Shown one piece after another: positions 30,136 through 40,589 of a stretch of DNA of 64,000 nucleotides (position 1 is its first letter; each line of letters opens with the position of its first letter). The stretch comes from Marthasterias glacialis. Taxonomy: Eukaryota > Echinodermata > Asteroidea > Forcipulatida > Asteriidae. The notes beneath the pieces are model-generated. The model worked only from the letters and a program-made list of their open reading frames with translations. It had not been told where the DNA came from and searched no databases. The translations under genes were made by a program, and so were the position numbers. Where the stretch lies: assembly GCA_911728455.2 (NCBI GenBank), contig OU452226.1, forward strand, positions 23,631,999-23,695,998. The letters are read 5' to 3'.

Positions 30136-33100
30136 AGCTTGATAGGACAGTTGGACAATCCATGAAAGATAAAATGCAAGCAGGACTCTTTGTTAATGGG
30201 AAAATCTGTGACAAGAATATAAAATTTCTAGTAGACACAGGATCAACACACACAGTTATTTCAAAGTCAACCTACTTGAAATTAGACACGAGAGTGAGAC
30301 CACAATTGAAAACATTGAAGTATGGAATCACGCAAGCTGATGGAAATCCACTAGAAGTTCTAGGCAGTGCATGGATTAAATTACAGATAGGAAAAACAAC
30401 TACTTCACTGGAAATGATTGTAGCCGACATTTTCAATGAAGGAATACTGGGAATAGATTTTTTATTAGAAACCGGAGGAACTTTGGACATGGAGAAACTT
30501 ATTTTGAATATAAAAGGAGAACAAATACAATGCTTAGCCACAGATGACAAAAACCAGTTAAGAGTAGTAGTACTGGAGACCAAATCTATTTCGGCAGGAC
30601 AAGAAGCATTGGTGACAGCAACACTGTCAAAATCAGTTAATTACAAAGGATGCGGTTTGATTGAAGGACCGCCAAAGAGTAATTTAACTGACAAAGGAAT
30701 TTTGGTGGCTAGAACTTTGGTGAATGCTGCCACTGAAGTATTACCAGTGCGAGTGATGAACATTGGTGTTGAAGACATCACAATAAAAAAAGGGACAGTA
30801 ATTGGATTAATGTCACACATCCATAAAGAATCCATTAACCTAAAAGAAGATATGAAGGAAGAAAATGCGAATGCAGCATTTGTTAGGACAATGACAGATG
30901 TGGAAATGAAAATTCCAGATCACTTACACGATTTATGGAGAGACAGTTCTGAGAAATTGAGCCAATCGGAGCAGATTACAGTTGCAGAGTTACTGATTAA
31001 ATATCAGGATGTTTTCTCAAAAGGAGATTATGATATTGGGAAGACAAGTTTAGTCAAACATAGTATTGACACAGGAACTGCAGCACCAATAAAACAGAGA
31101 CCGAGGAGAGCACCAGGAGCAAATAGAGATGAGATAAATAAACAAGTAGGAGAACTGCTTGAGAAGAAGCTTATCGAACCATCGTCGAGTCCATGGGCCT
31201 CACCAGTAGTATTAGTGACAAAGAAGGATGGCACTAAGAGATTTTGTATTGATTATAGGAAATTAAATGATGTGACGAGGAAGGATTCATATCCAGTACC
31301 TAATATTGAGGATTCACTAAATGCGTTAGCAGGAGCAAAATGGTTTTCAAGTTTAGATCTTGCTTCAGGATACTGGCAGGTTGAACTTGATGATGCAGCA
31401 AAGGATAAATCTGCTTTTGTTGTACAAGGTGGATTATACTCATGGAGTGTAATGCCATTTGGATTATGCAACGCCCCAGCTACATTTGAGCGATTAATGG
31501 AACGAGTAATGGCAGGACTTCAATGGGAGATCTTGTTGCTATATATTGATGACATACTGTGTTTTGGGAGGACTATAGAAGAAGCAGTATCGAGACTAGA
31601 AGTTGTATTCCAGAGATTGCGTGACGCAAAACTTAAATTAAAACCGAAGAAATGCCATCTTCTCAAACAAAGTGTGCAATACTTGGGACATGTTGTTTCC
31701 GCGGAAGGAGTAATGACAGATCCAGGTAAAATCGAAGCAGTGAAGAATTGGGAGAGACCAAAAACCGTGACAGAAGTACGGAGCTTCTTGGGATTAGCAT
31801 CATATTATCGGAGATTTATCCAGAGTTTTTCAAGTATAGCCAGACCACTTCACCAGCTGACGGAGAAAAACAGACAATTTGTGTGGACTGAGGAATGCGA
31901 ACGGTCATTCACCGAGTTGAAGCAGAAGTTAATATCAGCACCGATCTTGTCGTATCCACTACCCATAGGTGATTATATATTGGACACTGATGCCAGCGGA
32001 TATGCACTTGGAGCAGTACTTTCACAAATCCAAGATGGAACCGAAAAAGTAATTGGATATGCTAGCAGGAGTCTGAACAAAGCTGAAAAGAATTATTGCG
32101 TTACTAGGAGGGAACTACTAGGGGTTGTATTTGCGTTGAAGCATTTCAAACCGTATGTGTATGGCAGAGCTGTAACAGTGAGAACTGATCATGGAGCACT
32201 CAGATGGTTAACAAACTTCAAGGATCCAGAGGGTCAACTTGCAAGATGGTTGGAGACAATCAGTCAGTACCATGTGACATTGATACACAGACCAGGGAGA
32301 CAGCATGGCAATGCGGATGGACTTTCCCGTAAATGTCAACAGTGTGGACGTGATGAATGCTGGGATGAAAAACAGATAACGGATGAGGAGCAACCAATTA
32401 GAGCAGAAACCACAGATACAACTGGAGGTGAATCTGAAAAAGAAGAACAAGAAACAAATATGTCAGCAACAAGCGATACAAATAGTATAATGGATGGATC
32501 AAAGCTTAGTCGAATAAGAGTGATAACCATGGAACCTCAAATCACTCTGGAGGAACTAAGGGAAACTCAACTTAAGGATGTAGTATTGGAAAAGTTACTC
32601 ACTAGCATAGAGCAAAACAATGATAGGCCAGAATGGAAAGAGATTTCAGATCAATCCCCTGTGTTTAAAGGATATGTGTCACAGTGGAAACAATTAAAAG
32701 TTAAACAAGGAGTACTATGTAGGAAATGGGAATCAGATAATGGTAAACAAGTAGACTATAAAGTAGTGTTGCCAGAGAAACTTCGTAAAGAAGTGTTAAC
32801 TGAACTTCACGGATCAAAAACAGCAGGACACTTAGGAGTAAGGAAAACAAAACAAAAAGTGCAAAGTCGATACTATTGGATAGGATTAAGTCAGGATGTA
32901 CGCAGTTTCGTGAGGTCATGTAATTTGTGTACTAGGCGCAAATCAATAAGGAATAGGAAATGCCCACTTCAACAGTACGTAGTTGGAGCACCATTAGAAA
33001 GGATTGCTATGGACATTTTAGGACCATTACCAATTACTGATAGAGGAAATAGATACATACTGGTAGTTGGAGATTATTTTACCAAATGGGTAGAAGCTTA

Positions 33101-33947
33101 TCCAATACCGGATCAGACAGCAGAAACAGTAGCTAGGAAAGTAGTGGAGGAATTTATATGTCGTTTTGGTGTACCCAGAGAATTACACAGTGACCAGGGT
33201 AGGAACTTTGAGTCAAACATTATGGCTGAAGTGTGTAAGTTGCTAGGAATTAGGAAAACTAGAACCACTCCGTATAACCCCAAGTCAGATGGATTTGTGG
33301 AGAGATTTAACAGGACTTTGATGAATATTGTAGCAACTTTGGTAGATCCCCAGAGGAACCAAAAAGATTGGGATGAACAAATACCGTATGCAATGTTTGC
33401 ATACAGAAGTGCTATACAGGAGTCAACACAGGAAACTCCTAATATGATGATGCTAGGACGGAATGTAGAGTTACCTGTAGATTTAACTATAGAAGTACCC
33501 CAGGATAGATTAGAGGATAGCGACTATGTAGAGGATCTGAAGAATAAATTCTCTGAGGCACATGATAGAGCAAGGAAATGCTTACATGATGCAGCAATAA
33601 GGCAAAAGAAACAATACAATCGCACAGCGAATGACTGTAAGATTGTTGAGGGAATTTACGTATGGGTACATAACCCGCATAGGATGAAAGGGAAATGTAA
33701 AAAACTTTCCTTACCTTGGGAAGGACCATACAAAGTAGTGAAGCAAATCACAGATGTAGTATTCCGGATTAAGAAGAAACCTGGAAACTTTGCCGTAGTA
33801 CATGCCGATAGGTTGAAGGTCTATGAAGGACTACCTATAAAAGAATGTACTAAAAGAAATATGCAGGAGTTAGAAGATGTAGTAGAACCTAGGAGAAATC
33901 CAGAGAGGATAAGAAAAACTCCAAAGAGATATATGTTTATGGAATAA
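29955..33947 (+). CDS. pol: Pol of element 2: protease, reverse transcriptase, RNase H, integrase
   Basis: Polyprotein in the -1 frame relative to gag. The frame is open from before 29955, but it is probably read from the heptamer at 30084-30090, because the first codon is GTG and there is no suitable ATG. Domains: protease DTG (codons at 30234-30242), RT YIDD (31542-31553), RNase H TDASG near 31986-32000, integrase zinc site H-X-H then CNLC, catalytic MDIL, HSDQG and VERF with 35 residues between the second D and the E, and a GPY motif (WEGPYKVV) near the C terminus. No chromodomain follows. The insert between RNase H and integrase, rich in Glu, Thr and Ser (about 32340-32500), is a linker. 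No stops or frameshifts seen. Confidence 0.92.
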   Translation: MLCMWNEWTFCTKLSNPGSKKSTIQDDAVKHLPVNSKGREEAAKFWERPNKSEEHSSKKLELDRTVGQSMKDKMQAGLFVNGKICDKNIKFLVDTGSTHTVISKSTYLKLDTRVRPQLKTLKYGITQADGNPLEVLGSAWIKLQIGKTTTSLEMIVADIFNEGILGIDFLLETGGTLDMEKLILNIKGEQIQCLATDDKNQLRVVVLETKSISAGQEALVTATLSKSVNYKGCGLIEGPPKSNLTDKGILVARTLVNAATEVLPVRVMNIGVEDITIKKGTVIGLMSHIHKESINLKEDMKEENANAAFVRTMTDVEMKIPDHLHDLWRDSSEKLSQSEQITVAELLIKYQDVFSKGDYDIGKTSLVKHSIDTGTAAPIKQRPRRAPGANRDEINKQVGELLEKKLIEPSSSPWASPVVLVTKKDGTKRFCIDYRKLNDVTRKDSYPVPNIEDSLNALAGAKWFSSLDLASGYWQVELDDAAKDKSAFVVQGGLYSWSVMPFGLCNAPATFERLMERVMAGLQWEILLLYIDDILCFGRTIEEAVSRLEVVFQRLRDAKLKLKPKKCHLLKQSVQYLGHVVSAEGVMTDPGKIEAVKNWERPKTVTEVRSFLGLASYYRRFIQSFSSIARPLHQLTEKNRQFVWTEECERSFTELKQKLISAPILSYPLPIGDYILDTDASGYALGAVLSQIQDGTEKVIGYASRSLNKAEKNYCVTRRELLGVVFALKHFKPYVYGRAVTVRTDHGALRWLTNFKDPEGQLARWLETISQYHVTLIHRPGRQHGNADGLSRKCQQCGRDECWDEKQITDEEQPIRAETTDTTGGESEKEEQETNMSATSDTNSIMDGSKLSRIRVITMEPQITLEELRETQLKDVVLEKLLTSIEQNNDRPEWKEISDQSPVFKGYVSQWKQLKVKQGVLCRKWESDNGKQVDYKVVLPEKLRKEVLTELHGSKTAGHLGVRKTKQKVQSRYYWIGLSQDVRSFVRSCNLCTRRKSIRNRKCPLQQYVVGAPLERIAMDILGPLPITDRGNRYILVVGDYFTKWVEAYPIPDQTAETVARKVVEEFICRFGVPRELHSDQGRNFESNIMAEVCKLLGIRKTRTTPYNPKSDGFVERFNRTLMNIVATLVDPQRNQKDWDEQIPYAMFAYRSAIQESTQETPNMMMLGRNVELPVDLTIEVPQDRLEDSDYVEDLKNKFSEAHDRARKCLHDAAIRQKKQYNRTANDCKIVEGIYVWVHNPHRMKGKCKKLSLPWEGPYKVVKQITDVVFRIKKKPGNFAVVHADRLKVYEGLPIKECTKRNMQELEDVVEPRRNPERIRKTPKRYMFME
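30084..30090 (+). promoter_or_regulatory. Predicted -1 frameshift heptamer (A AAT TTT) of element 2
   Basis: AAATTTT is in gag register as A AAT TTT, the X XXY YYZ rule. It lies 43 bases before the gag stop, in the region where the pol frame is open. After the shift the peptide continues W-E-R-P in the pol frame. No ATG was found at the nominal start of the pol frame (29955 is GTG), which supports frameshifting. Only a short GGG/CCC hairpin follows at once, and no strong pseudoknot was seen. Confidence 0.65.
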
Positions 33948-34027
33948 GCCTAAGTAACCTCGGGATTTAGTTTGATATTTTAAGAGTTATTAATAATTTG
34001 TTCGTCTTCACGACTATATTTTTCTTT

Positions 34028-34031
34028 ATAG
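34028..34031 (+). promoter_or_regulatory. Probable splice acceptor before ORF3 of element 2
   Basis: TATATTTTTCTTTATAG ends at 34031, a pyrimidine-rich tract closed by AG, 20 bases before the ORF3 ATG. The likely donor is AG/GTATGTGA at 27302/27303 in the transcribed part of the 5' LTR. This would yield a subgenomic RNA for ORF3 in the way retroviral env is expressed. Confidence 0.5.
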
Positions 34032-34051
34032 AGAAAGAGAGAGAGAGAGAG

Positions 34052-34762
34052 ATGGAATTGGCAGACATGAGGGAGATTCTTCAGGAGAGACGTATTTTTA
34101 CTTGTGAAGAATGTGGGGTGAAGTTCGGGAAGCGATACAACTTTGACCGGCATAAGGCCACCCATCTAAATTACCGTCTGAGATACTATTGCCGACAATG
34201 CCCACAATCATATCTCCGGAGAAATCATCTCAAGCGGCATTACTCCAGAGATCATCAACAGAGTTTAAAAGATATGGAGAGGGTACAACCCCAAATGGAG
34301 CAGGTGACTCCCGGACAGCAGAAGATCGAGGCTCAGCAGACAGCAGATATAAAAAAATTGCTTGATGTAAACGAGACGAAGGACCAAGAAGAGGAGGAGA
34401 TTGTCGCAGCAGAGGCAGCTGTATCTCTGCTTGCTTCTGACTTAGAGTTAGATGACAGTGAAGTGGAGGCTCCAGCACCTCCAAGAAAAGGAAAAGGTCT
34501 CCTCATCAGGCCCATAGAAGTGGATGAAGAGATCGAAGAAGCAGCTGGTAGCATAAGTGATGAGACAGAAGAACAAATTGATGAGCAAAGGCCGTCAAAG
34601 CGAACATGTCGCTGGAAGCCGGTTAAACTTGAGGAGCTCCTCAAGGAGAATCTCGTACGAGTCACAGAGGAATATTCAGTGAAATCGTACGACAAAAAGG
34701 GGAGAATGGTTCGACACGATGTAACAAAGAGAATCTACGACGTAGCCAGGAAGGAGGAGTGA
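34052..34762 (+). CDS. ORF3 of element 2: two-finger C2H2 zinc-finger protein
   Basis: 236 residues from the ATG at 34052. An upstream in-frame start at 33998 would add a hydrophobic stretch encoded across the splice acceptor and is unlikely. Finger 1 has C18, C21, H34, H38; finger 2 has C47, C50, H63, H68. Both keep the 12-residue C-to-H spacing of classical DNA- or RNA-binding C2H2 fingers. Residues about 100-180 are acidic (EEEE, DLELDDSEVE), and a basic patch KRTCRWKP follows. It lies between pol and the 3' LTR, where env would sit, but there is no signal peptide or membrane segment, so it is not an envelope protein. It could be an acquired host finger protein or a regulator of the element. 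Function unknown. Confidence 0.8.
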   Translation: MELADMREILQERRIFTCEECGVKFGKRYNFDRHKATHLNYRLRYYCRQCPQSYLRRNHLKRHYSRDHQQSLKDMERVQPQMEQVTPGQQKIEAQQTADIKKLLDVNETKDQEEEEIVAAEAAVSLLASDLELDDSEVEAPAPPRKGKGLLIRPIEVDEEIEEAAGSISDETEEQIDEQRPSKRTCRWKPVKLEELLKENLVRVTEEYSVKSYDKKGRMVRHDVTKRIYDVARKEE

Positions 34763-35291
34763 AGTGGGTTGGAAATTAAATTGTAAATTAGTTGTAGTGA
34801 TATTGTCATGTTTGTACAGTAAGTAAAATTAACACGAAGGCTAAACATGTATTGTTAGAATTTCAAATCTTTTAAAAAAAAAAAATCAGTTTGAAACGGT
34901 TATGTTGAAGAAGTTTTCCCATGGAGTAGAATAACATGTTGTGTACATAAAATTATCAGGAAATTATTACAAATTGAATTAGAAGGAGCCACTTTCATTG
35001 TAAAACAAAATATAGTCAAACTGAAGGTTGTGTATATGTATGTAAATATAAATAAATGGTTGCGGATTGAAAACTGTTGTTGGTGTATACAGCAGTACAG
35101 ATTGTATAAAGTTGTATAAAGCCTTAAGGAGAGGAACTCTCTATGGTGAAGGAGGGAATATTATGCGTAATACAGCTCCCAAGTGAAGTATATATTTTAG
35201 CGTGGATTTAACTCAGCTCATGATGATGGTTGTGTACATTTTTATGTATTTTTAAATTTGCTGAGGACAGCAAAGTCTTAGGGGAAGGCTG
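34763..35291 (+). other. 3' untranslated part of element 2 with polypurine tract
   Basis: No further ORF. AGGGGAAGG just before the LTR (about 35279-35288) is the probable plus-strand primer. Confidence 0.7.
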
Positions 35292-37426
35292 TGTGACGAA
35301 AATGCCCCCAGTTTTCAGCTATTTTCGTCAATCTTACCTTTAGATATTCTACTTTAGATGCACAATGTTTCCAGCAACTATTTCCATGATTTTTATTGAT
35401 TCAGGATGTATTTCCAATGTATAAATCCACTGGTGTGTAGCGATGATTTTTACACACGTGTGTGTATGTTGAACACATGTCAAACACTGTTTATATGGAA
35501 TCCAAGATGGCGTCTTCCGTTGTTCTAAACTCAACATGATTGGTCGGATGTTCAGAAATTATTATCCAGTTTGTGAGCCACAAAAACACTTTTATTTATG
35601 ACTGTAAAATTACTTTATTTTATAGTGAACAAGCTTTTATACTTTTGATGGTCATGAGAATAGAACCTTTCCAGTGCAAAAATTAAGTAGAAAAGTTACA
35701 TCATTGTCGTCTGTTTCAGTGCATCTACCGGTTTGTGCATATTAATGAGCTTACGTCACACAACTTTATGAATGAACAGGGCTTTGTTTACATTCGTTAC
35801 TAAGTGTACTTACGGAGACGTTTTTAAGCAGTAACTTTCTTTAGGACACCATTATTTCATGTAAATAGTAAGAGTAAATGTTAAGGAATACTTTAGCCCT
35901 TTTAATTAAAATTAGATTGTATAAAAAGGTAATTTTGAGTCGATTTACGACTTGAACTTGTAATTTATTGAGCCAATACCAGAAAATGTAGGCGTGGCTT
36001 ATCGATTACGCGTGAGAACTTTCTGTGCGTAAGGCGCGTAGTTCAATTTGTATAAAAAGGGGAGAAAAATTGGAGCAGTGTGTTGTTGATCAGAATAATT
36101 AAGCTGAGCAAGCTGAGGCTGAAATTGTTGCTGACCTCCAAACAAATTTTAACCTGAGTACAGAGGACAATTGGGGAGCTGCTGAAATAGAGGTATGTGA
36201 ATAATATTTCAGAATATTATTTACTGGAACAAGGAATCACATTTTCTTAAGGAGGATTTGATGATGCTTTGTTGAGAATACATTTTGTTCACAACTTTCC
36301 TTGTATTTGGGAGATGCGATTTCAGGAGTAGGGGAGCCAAATTTATGGGGGAGCAAGTTGCACGTTTGAGGAGTTGAAGAGCTTATTTATTATTGTTAGG
36401 GGAGCTAATTAAACAGTTAAGAAGTTATAGATTCAAGTAATAGTCAAGAGAATAAATTTATCGTTTGAGGAGCTGAGGAGCTAACTTGTTATCACTTGGG
36501 GAGCAAGTTAGGCAGCTGGGGAGCTGGGGAGCCAGTACATCACTAATTAAAGGAGCCAGTCATTTATCACTAGAGGAGCCAATCTAAGATTCGGGGAGCA
36601 ATTTCCGAGGAGCCTTAAGGATTTGGATATTTACTTGTATAGGACCAGTTAATATTTTCCCGTATTTAAGGAGGATATTTGAGCCAAGTGCGTAGAATAT
36701 AAAACTCCAATTGTTTAGGGTCTGTATTTTTAGAGTTTAAGCAAGTTGATAGTGTAGGATAAATGATGCCTACTGTGAAAATATCACTTGTGGATAGAGA
36801 CGTGAATCTTGTTGTAGCCGTAGGGCGCAGGATTACCTCTGTGTTTTAAGGAGTGGATTTTGTTGTTAGCTCAAGGAGCGCAGGATCACTTCGGTATTTT
36901 TAAGGAGGCGTGGATCTTGTTGTAGCCGTAGGGCGCAGGATCACCTCAGTGTTTTAGAAGATAAGTGGATATTGTTGTTAGCTCAGGGAGCGCAGTATCA
37001 CTTAGGTTTTTCTTTTGATATAGTGGATTTGCCGGCTATTGGGCCAGCACTTATTGAGATTTTAGCTTCTGGAAAATATTAGGGTCCTATAGTTAAGTAA
37101 CATATTGTATTTCTTAAAGTGAATATTGGCCTGGAAGAGTGTGCAGTGTAAATAATAATTTACTTTGCTGTGGAGTCAAATAAATTAATTGTTACATTTA
37201 TTCAGAATTGAAACATTTGTGTGCATATTCAATTATTTCGGTTTTATCCTTTCACTTGGTCATATATTTTGACAGCGGACCCTAGTCTACCATTTTGAGA
37301 TACTGAACCGGTGAGGCGGAACTCCGGTGGTTTAGGCCTTTAAATTTTCCGCCTGGTGGCAGCGCTATCGACGTCGTTCCCGGGTCGAGGTTTCAACGAC
37401 CCCGGCAACGGGCAATTTCCGCCACA
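35292..37426 (+). repeat. 3' LTR of element 2 (2,135 bp)
   Basis: Same length and, by eye, same sequence as 26402-28536. It is followed by CAGG. Confidence 0.93.
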
Positions 37427-37969
37427 CAGGCTTTATTAAACGTTTATGTTAACATACTGGTATGTGCATTTCATCCCAAATAATCGCCCCAACTATAGCT
37501 AGGCCTGTCCAACTGCAGTTGGGGTAATCCAAACTGTAGTTGGGATACCATATAAGGGGGTATCTCAAGTTGGGAGTATGACTAAAGTCAAGTAGACCCA
37601 ATTGATTCCACAGTAGCTTTTCGAATATTTATTTTTTGTAACCCTCTATTTTTAATTTAATTTATTCCTAGATTGTCATTGAGGGTTATATTTTTTTTAA
37701 GTCACAAACTAAAGTTTCTGCAGCTCTTTCTTGTTAACAAATCGGTCGAAATTTGTTTTTTAAACTACGGGTTTTACAATGCACAAAGCATTTGATGTTG
37801 AGAACAATAAAGCCAACATGAAACCGACAACGCCCAGAGTGTATCTGTCTTTTATTATTCAAAGTAGTTTTAAATCGTTGCACTTAGACGGTGTCAGTCT
37901 CTAATTGAAAGGATTCTGAGGTGAATGCCCAGACATTGTATTCTCCAATCTTCTCTCTTTGTTTACCAG
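37427..37969. other. Intergenic DNA between element 2 and a possible exon
   Basis: Contains short AACTGCAGTTGGG/CCAACTGTAGTT-type dyads near 37490-37560. No gene seen. Confidence 0.5.
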
Positions 37970-38148
37970 TGTCCGACACCCAGACGTTACAAGAGACCCG
38001 GGGTTCAGAATTACGGGGCCGCGATGACGCACAAGACCCGGCGTGCCGCTACCATCCGCGGGAAACTTGGCAAGAAGTCTCGGCGTAAAAACAGCAAGGC
38101 CTCTCTGTTTCCAAGCAGACAGTCCTGATTTATTCGTCTGAAGTGACG
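37970..38148 (+). other. Possible terminal or untranslated exon
   Basis: A pyrimidine-rich tract ending TTTACCAG (to 37969) and a GTAAGAAT donor-like site at 38149 bound a GC-richer block. In the frame starting at 37970 it encodes 52 basic residues (CPTPRRYKRPGVQNYG...KSRRKNSK...), ending at a TGA at 38126-38128. The other two frames also contain stops, so it cannot be an internal coding exon. It could be the last coding exon of a gene with a 3' UTR intron, a UTR exon, or chance. The protein is not recognised. Confidence 0.35.
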
Positions 38149-38251
38149 GTAAGAATCCATCTCAAATGACAAGCTTCATAAATAGTTGCTGGTTTTGATA
38201 ATAGGACTGTGTTGAGATCATTAGTTTTTCAGTGATACATAGAAATTGACC

Positions 38252-40079
38252 TAAATGCTTCTTGACACCCCGTAATATTTAGCTAGTCTAGCAATAGTCC
38301 TTGATGTTATTTGTATTACCTTAGCAACATCTACGATGAGAACTGAAGCTTGATGCTTCATCACTTCAGAAGATAGTTTTAGCAGTTTAGTTAAAGGCCC
38401 AGTTCTTAACCGTATTCTCCCATCAAGTCAAGGACGAGAATTGAATCTTGATGCTTCTTGACGCCGAGAACTAAATAGCTAGTTTAGCAAATAAACCCTT
38501 TTGTAATTTGTATTATCTTATCAACATCTCCGATGAAGCTTGATGCTTCACCACTTTAAGTGATTTTTTTGCAGTTTAGTTAAAAGCCTATCTTTGCCGT
38601 ATTTTCCTATCAACATAGGTTAGATGTGGTCCTCATAGCTATTTGCAAGAAATTTCATCAATCGAAGGTTGCTGCTCCAGTTTTCCATAGTTTTTTCGAA
38701 GATTAGCCGCAGGCTTTTATGAGAATGTCAGAGTGTTCGAAAAGTTAGGTTGAAAGAGTTTAAACTGCTGAGGATTGCGATCGGACGCCGGCAACGAACG
38801 TCAGCATTACGTGCACATAAGGCAACGAACAGTCAAATGATTGGGAGCGAAGATCCAAAACAGTCAGTCGGGAGCTTGGAACCAATCTGCCTTGACCCAA
38901 CTTCAACGGCAAAATCGATTACACAATGATAGTTACCGTATTTCGTCCGTAGCAAGTGGTCAAGTAGGAAGTTCCGGGCCGGACATCAAGGTGGAGGACC
39001 CCCCGCGGCCCCAAATCATTTCTGTTATATGGGCCTTCTGCATGTGCTGACGCAACGAGCTGACGTTACGAGTACCTCACTGGATTAGCTCTTTACTACG
39101 AGAACTGAAGCTTCATGCTTCATTACTTTAAGTGATATTATTTTTTTGCAATTTAGTTAAAGTGCCAGTTCTTAGCCGTAGTCTGCTATCAAGATCAAGG
39201 ACAAGAATTTGAAGCTTGATGCTTCTGACGCTAAGTAATATTTAGCTTGTTTAGCATCAGGCCTTGATTTAAATCGCATTATCTTATCAACATCTACGAC
39301 GAGAACTGAAGCTTGATGCTTCTTGACGCCTAGTAAATTTTAGCCAGTTAAGCAATACTCCTTGATGTAATCCGTATTATCTTATCAACATCTACGATGA
39401 GAACTGAAGCTTGATGCTTCTATCACCTTAAGTGATATATATATATATATTTTGCAGTTTAGTTAAAGGCCCATTTCTTAACCGTATTCTCCTATCAAGA
39501 TCAAGGACGAAAATTGAAGCTTGATGCTTCTTGACGCTAAGTAATATTTAGCTGGTTTAGCAATAGACCTTGTTGTAAACTGTAATATCTTATCAACATC
39601 TACGATGAGAACTGAAGCTTGATGCTTCATCACTTTAGGTGGTATTTTTAGCAGTTTAGTTAAAGGCCCAGTTCTTAGCCGTATTCTCCTATCAAAATCA
39701 AGGACGAGAATTGAAGCTTGATGCTTCTTGACGCCGAGAAATATTTAGCTAGTTTAGCAATAGACCTTGTTGAAATATATATTATCTTATCAACATCTAC
39801 GATGAGAACTGAAGCTTGATGCTTCTTCACTTTAGGTGGTATTTTTTGCAGTTTAGTTAAAGGCCCAGTTCTTAGCCGTATTCTCCTATCAAAATCAAGG
39901 ACGAGAATTGAAGCTTGATGCTTCTTGACGCCGAGAAATATTTAGCTAGTTTAGCAATAGACCTTGTTGAAATATATATTATCTTATCAACATCTACGAT
40001 GAGAACTGAAGCTTGATGCTTCATCACTTTAGGTGGTATTTTTAGCAGTTTAGTTAAAGGCCCAGTTCTTAGCCGTATT
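38252..40079 (+). repeat. 197-bp tandem array, left part (degenerate edge)
   Basis: Each unit contains two copies of GAAGCTTGATGCTTC about 100 bp apart, framed by recurring phrases AGCTAGTTTAGCAATA, TATCTTATCAACATC, GCAGTTTAGTTAAAGGCCC and TTCTTAGCCGTATTC. Units here vary in length and sequence, with one unrelated block (38612-39095) between them. The array continues beyond the element 3 insertion at 46160. Confidence 0.93.
38612..39095 (+). repeat. Array-embedded block, copy 1 (about 480 bp)
   Basis: A non-satellite block beginning ATAGGTTAGATGTGGTCCTC, repeated at 51583-52077 with few differences and partly at 53575-53858. It contains a 69-codon ORF, but conservation between copies is at the DNA level, so coding cannot be argued. 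Confidence 0.85.
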
Positions 40080-40268
40080 TGTAGAGTCTTACTAGACATA
40101 CGGATTAAACCAATACTATAGACGAATTCAATCTTATGTGCATCAACATGTGTCTTTATTCCGTTCCTCGGTTTTCCACCCCCTTCCATGTACTCTTACA
40201 CGAGGCCAACTCATTTGCATAAATGTATAACATTACATGTATTACAGTGTGATCACGTGAACACTACA
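40080..40268 (-). repeat. 3' LTR of element 3 (189 bp)
   Basis: In element orientation it begins TGTAGTGTTCACGTG and ends AAGACTCTACA, with TGTAG/CTACA ends. U3 contains a CACGTG E-box (at LTR position 10) and a perfect ATGCAAAT octamer (40213-40220 on the opposite strand). AATAAA lies near LTR position 109. The purine run AAGAAAGGAGAGAA (40269-40282) abuts it as the polypurine tract. Confidence 0.9.
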
Positions 40269-40589
40269 TTCTCTCCTTTCTTAAAATAACAAACCCTTAG
40301 TTAAACTGGAAAGTAAACGCACAGTATCAAACTTTAACTTTTAACAACATCATCAAGTTTAAACAATGTTAACCATTTAACAAAACAATTGTGTTTCTTT
40401 TAAAATACAGTAGTCCATACTATGACTTATCATATTAGACTTAGACCGGGATATTGCAAATTTTATGTTGGTGAGATATTTAAAACTATCCCAGAAAACA
40501 TTTGTTACTTATCTTGTATCTCCTCTGGTAAACAATATTTACCCTTACATCCTGTGCTTACTGCTTATAACACATACTTTAAGTTTTAT

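Larger units (their letters stand above)
26402..37426 (+). mobile_element. Ty3/gypsy LTR retrotransposon, element 2, complete (11,025 bp)
   Basis: Two direct LTRs of 2,135 bp each (26402-28536 and 35292-37426) begin TGTGACGAAAATG and end TTTCCGCCACA. They flank gag, pol and a third ORF. CAGG occurs on both outer sides (26398-26401 and 37427-37430), the 4-bp target duplication. The LTRs look identical by eye and the three ORFs are open, so the insertion is recent. LTRs over 2 kb are long for Ty3/gypsy; together they make up almost 40% of the element. Pol order (protease, RT, RNase H, integrase) identifies the superfamily. No chromodomain was seen, unlike element 1. Confidence 0.95.

Noticed and set aside
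33998-34051. N-terminal extension of ORF3 of element 2 as a signal peptide
   Set aside because: These codons span the pyrimidine tract, splice acceptor and GA microsatellite. The ATG at 34052 is the better start, and the mature protein is a zinc-finger protein, not a membrane protein.
38841-39050. A 69-codon ORF repeated at 51817-52071 as a possible conserved gene
   Set aside because: The whole 480-bp block is duplicated with equal identity outside the ORF, so there is no sign of protein-level conservation.
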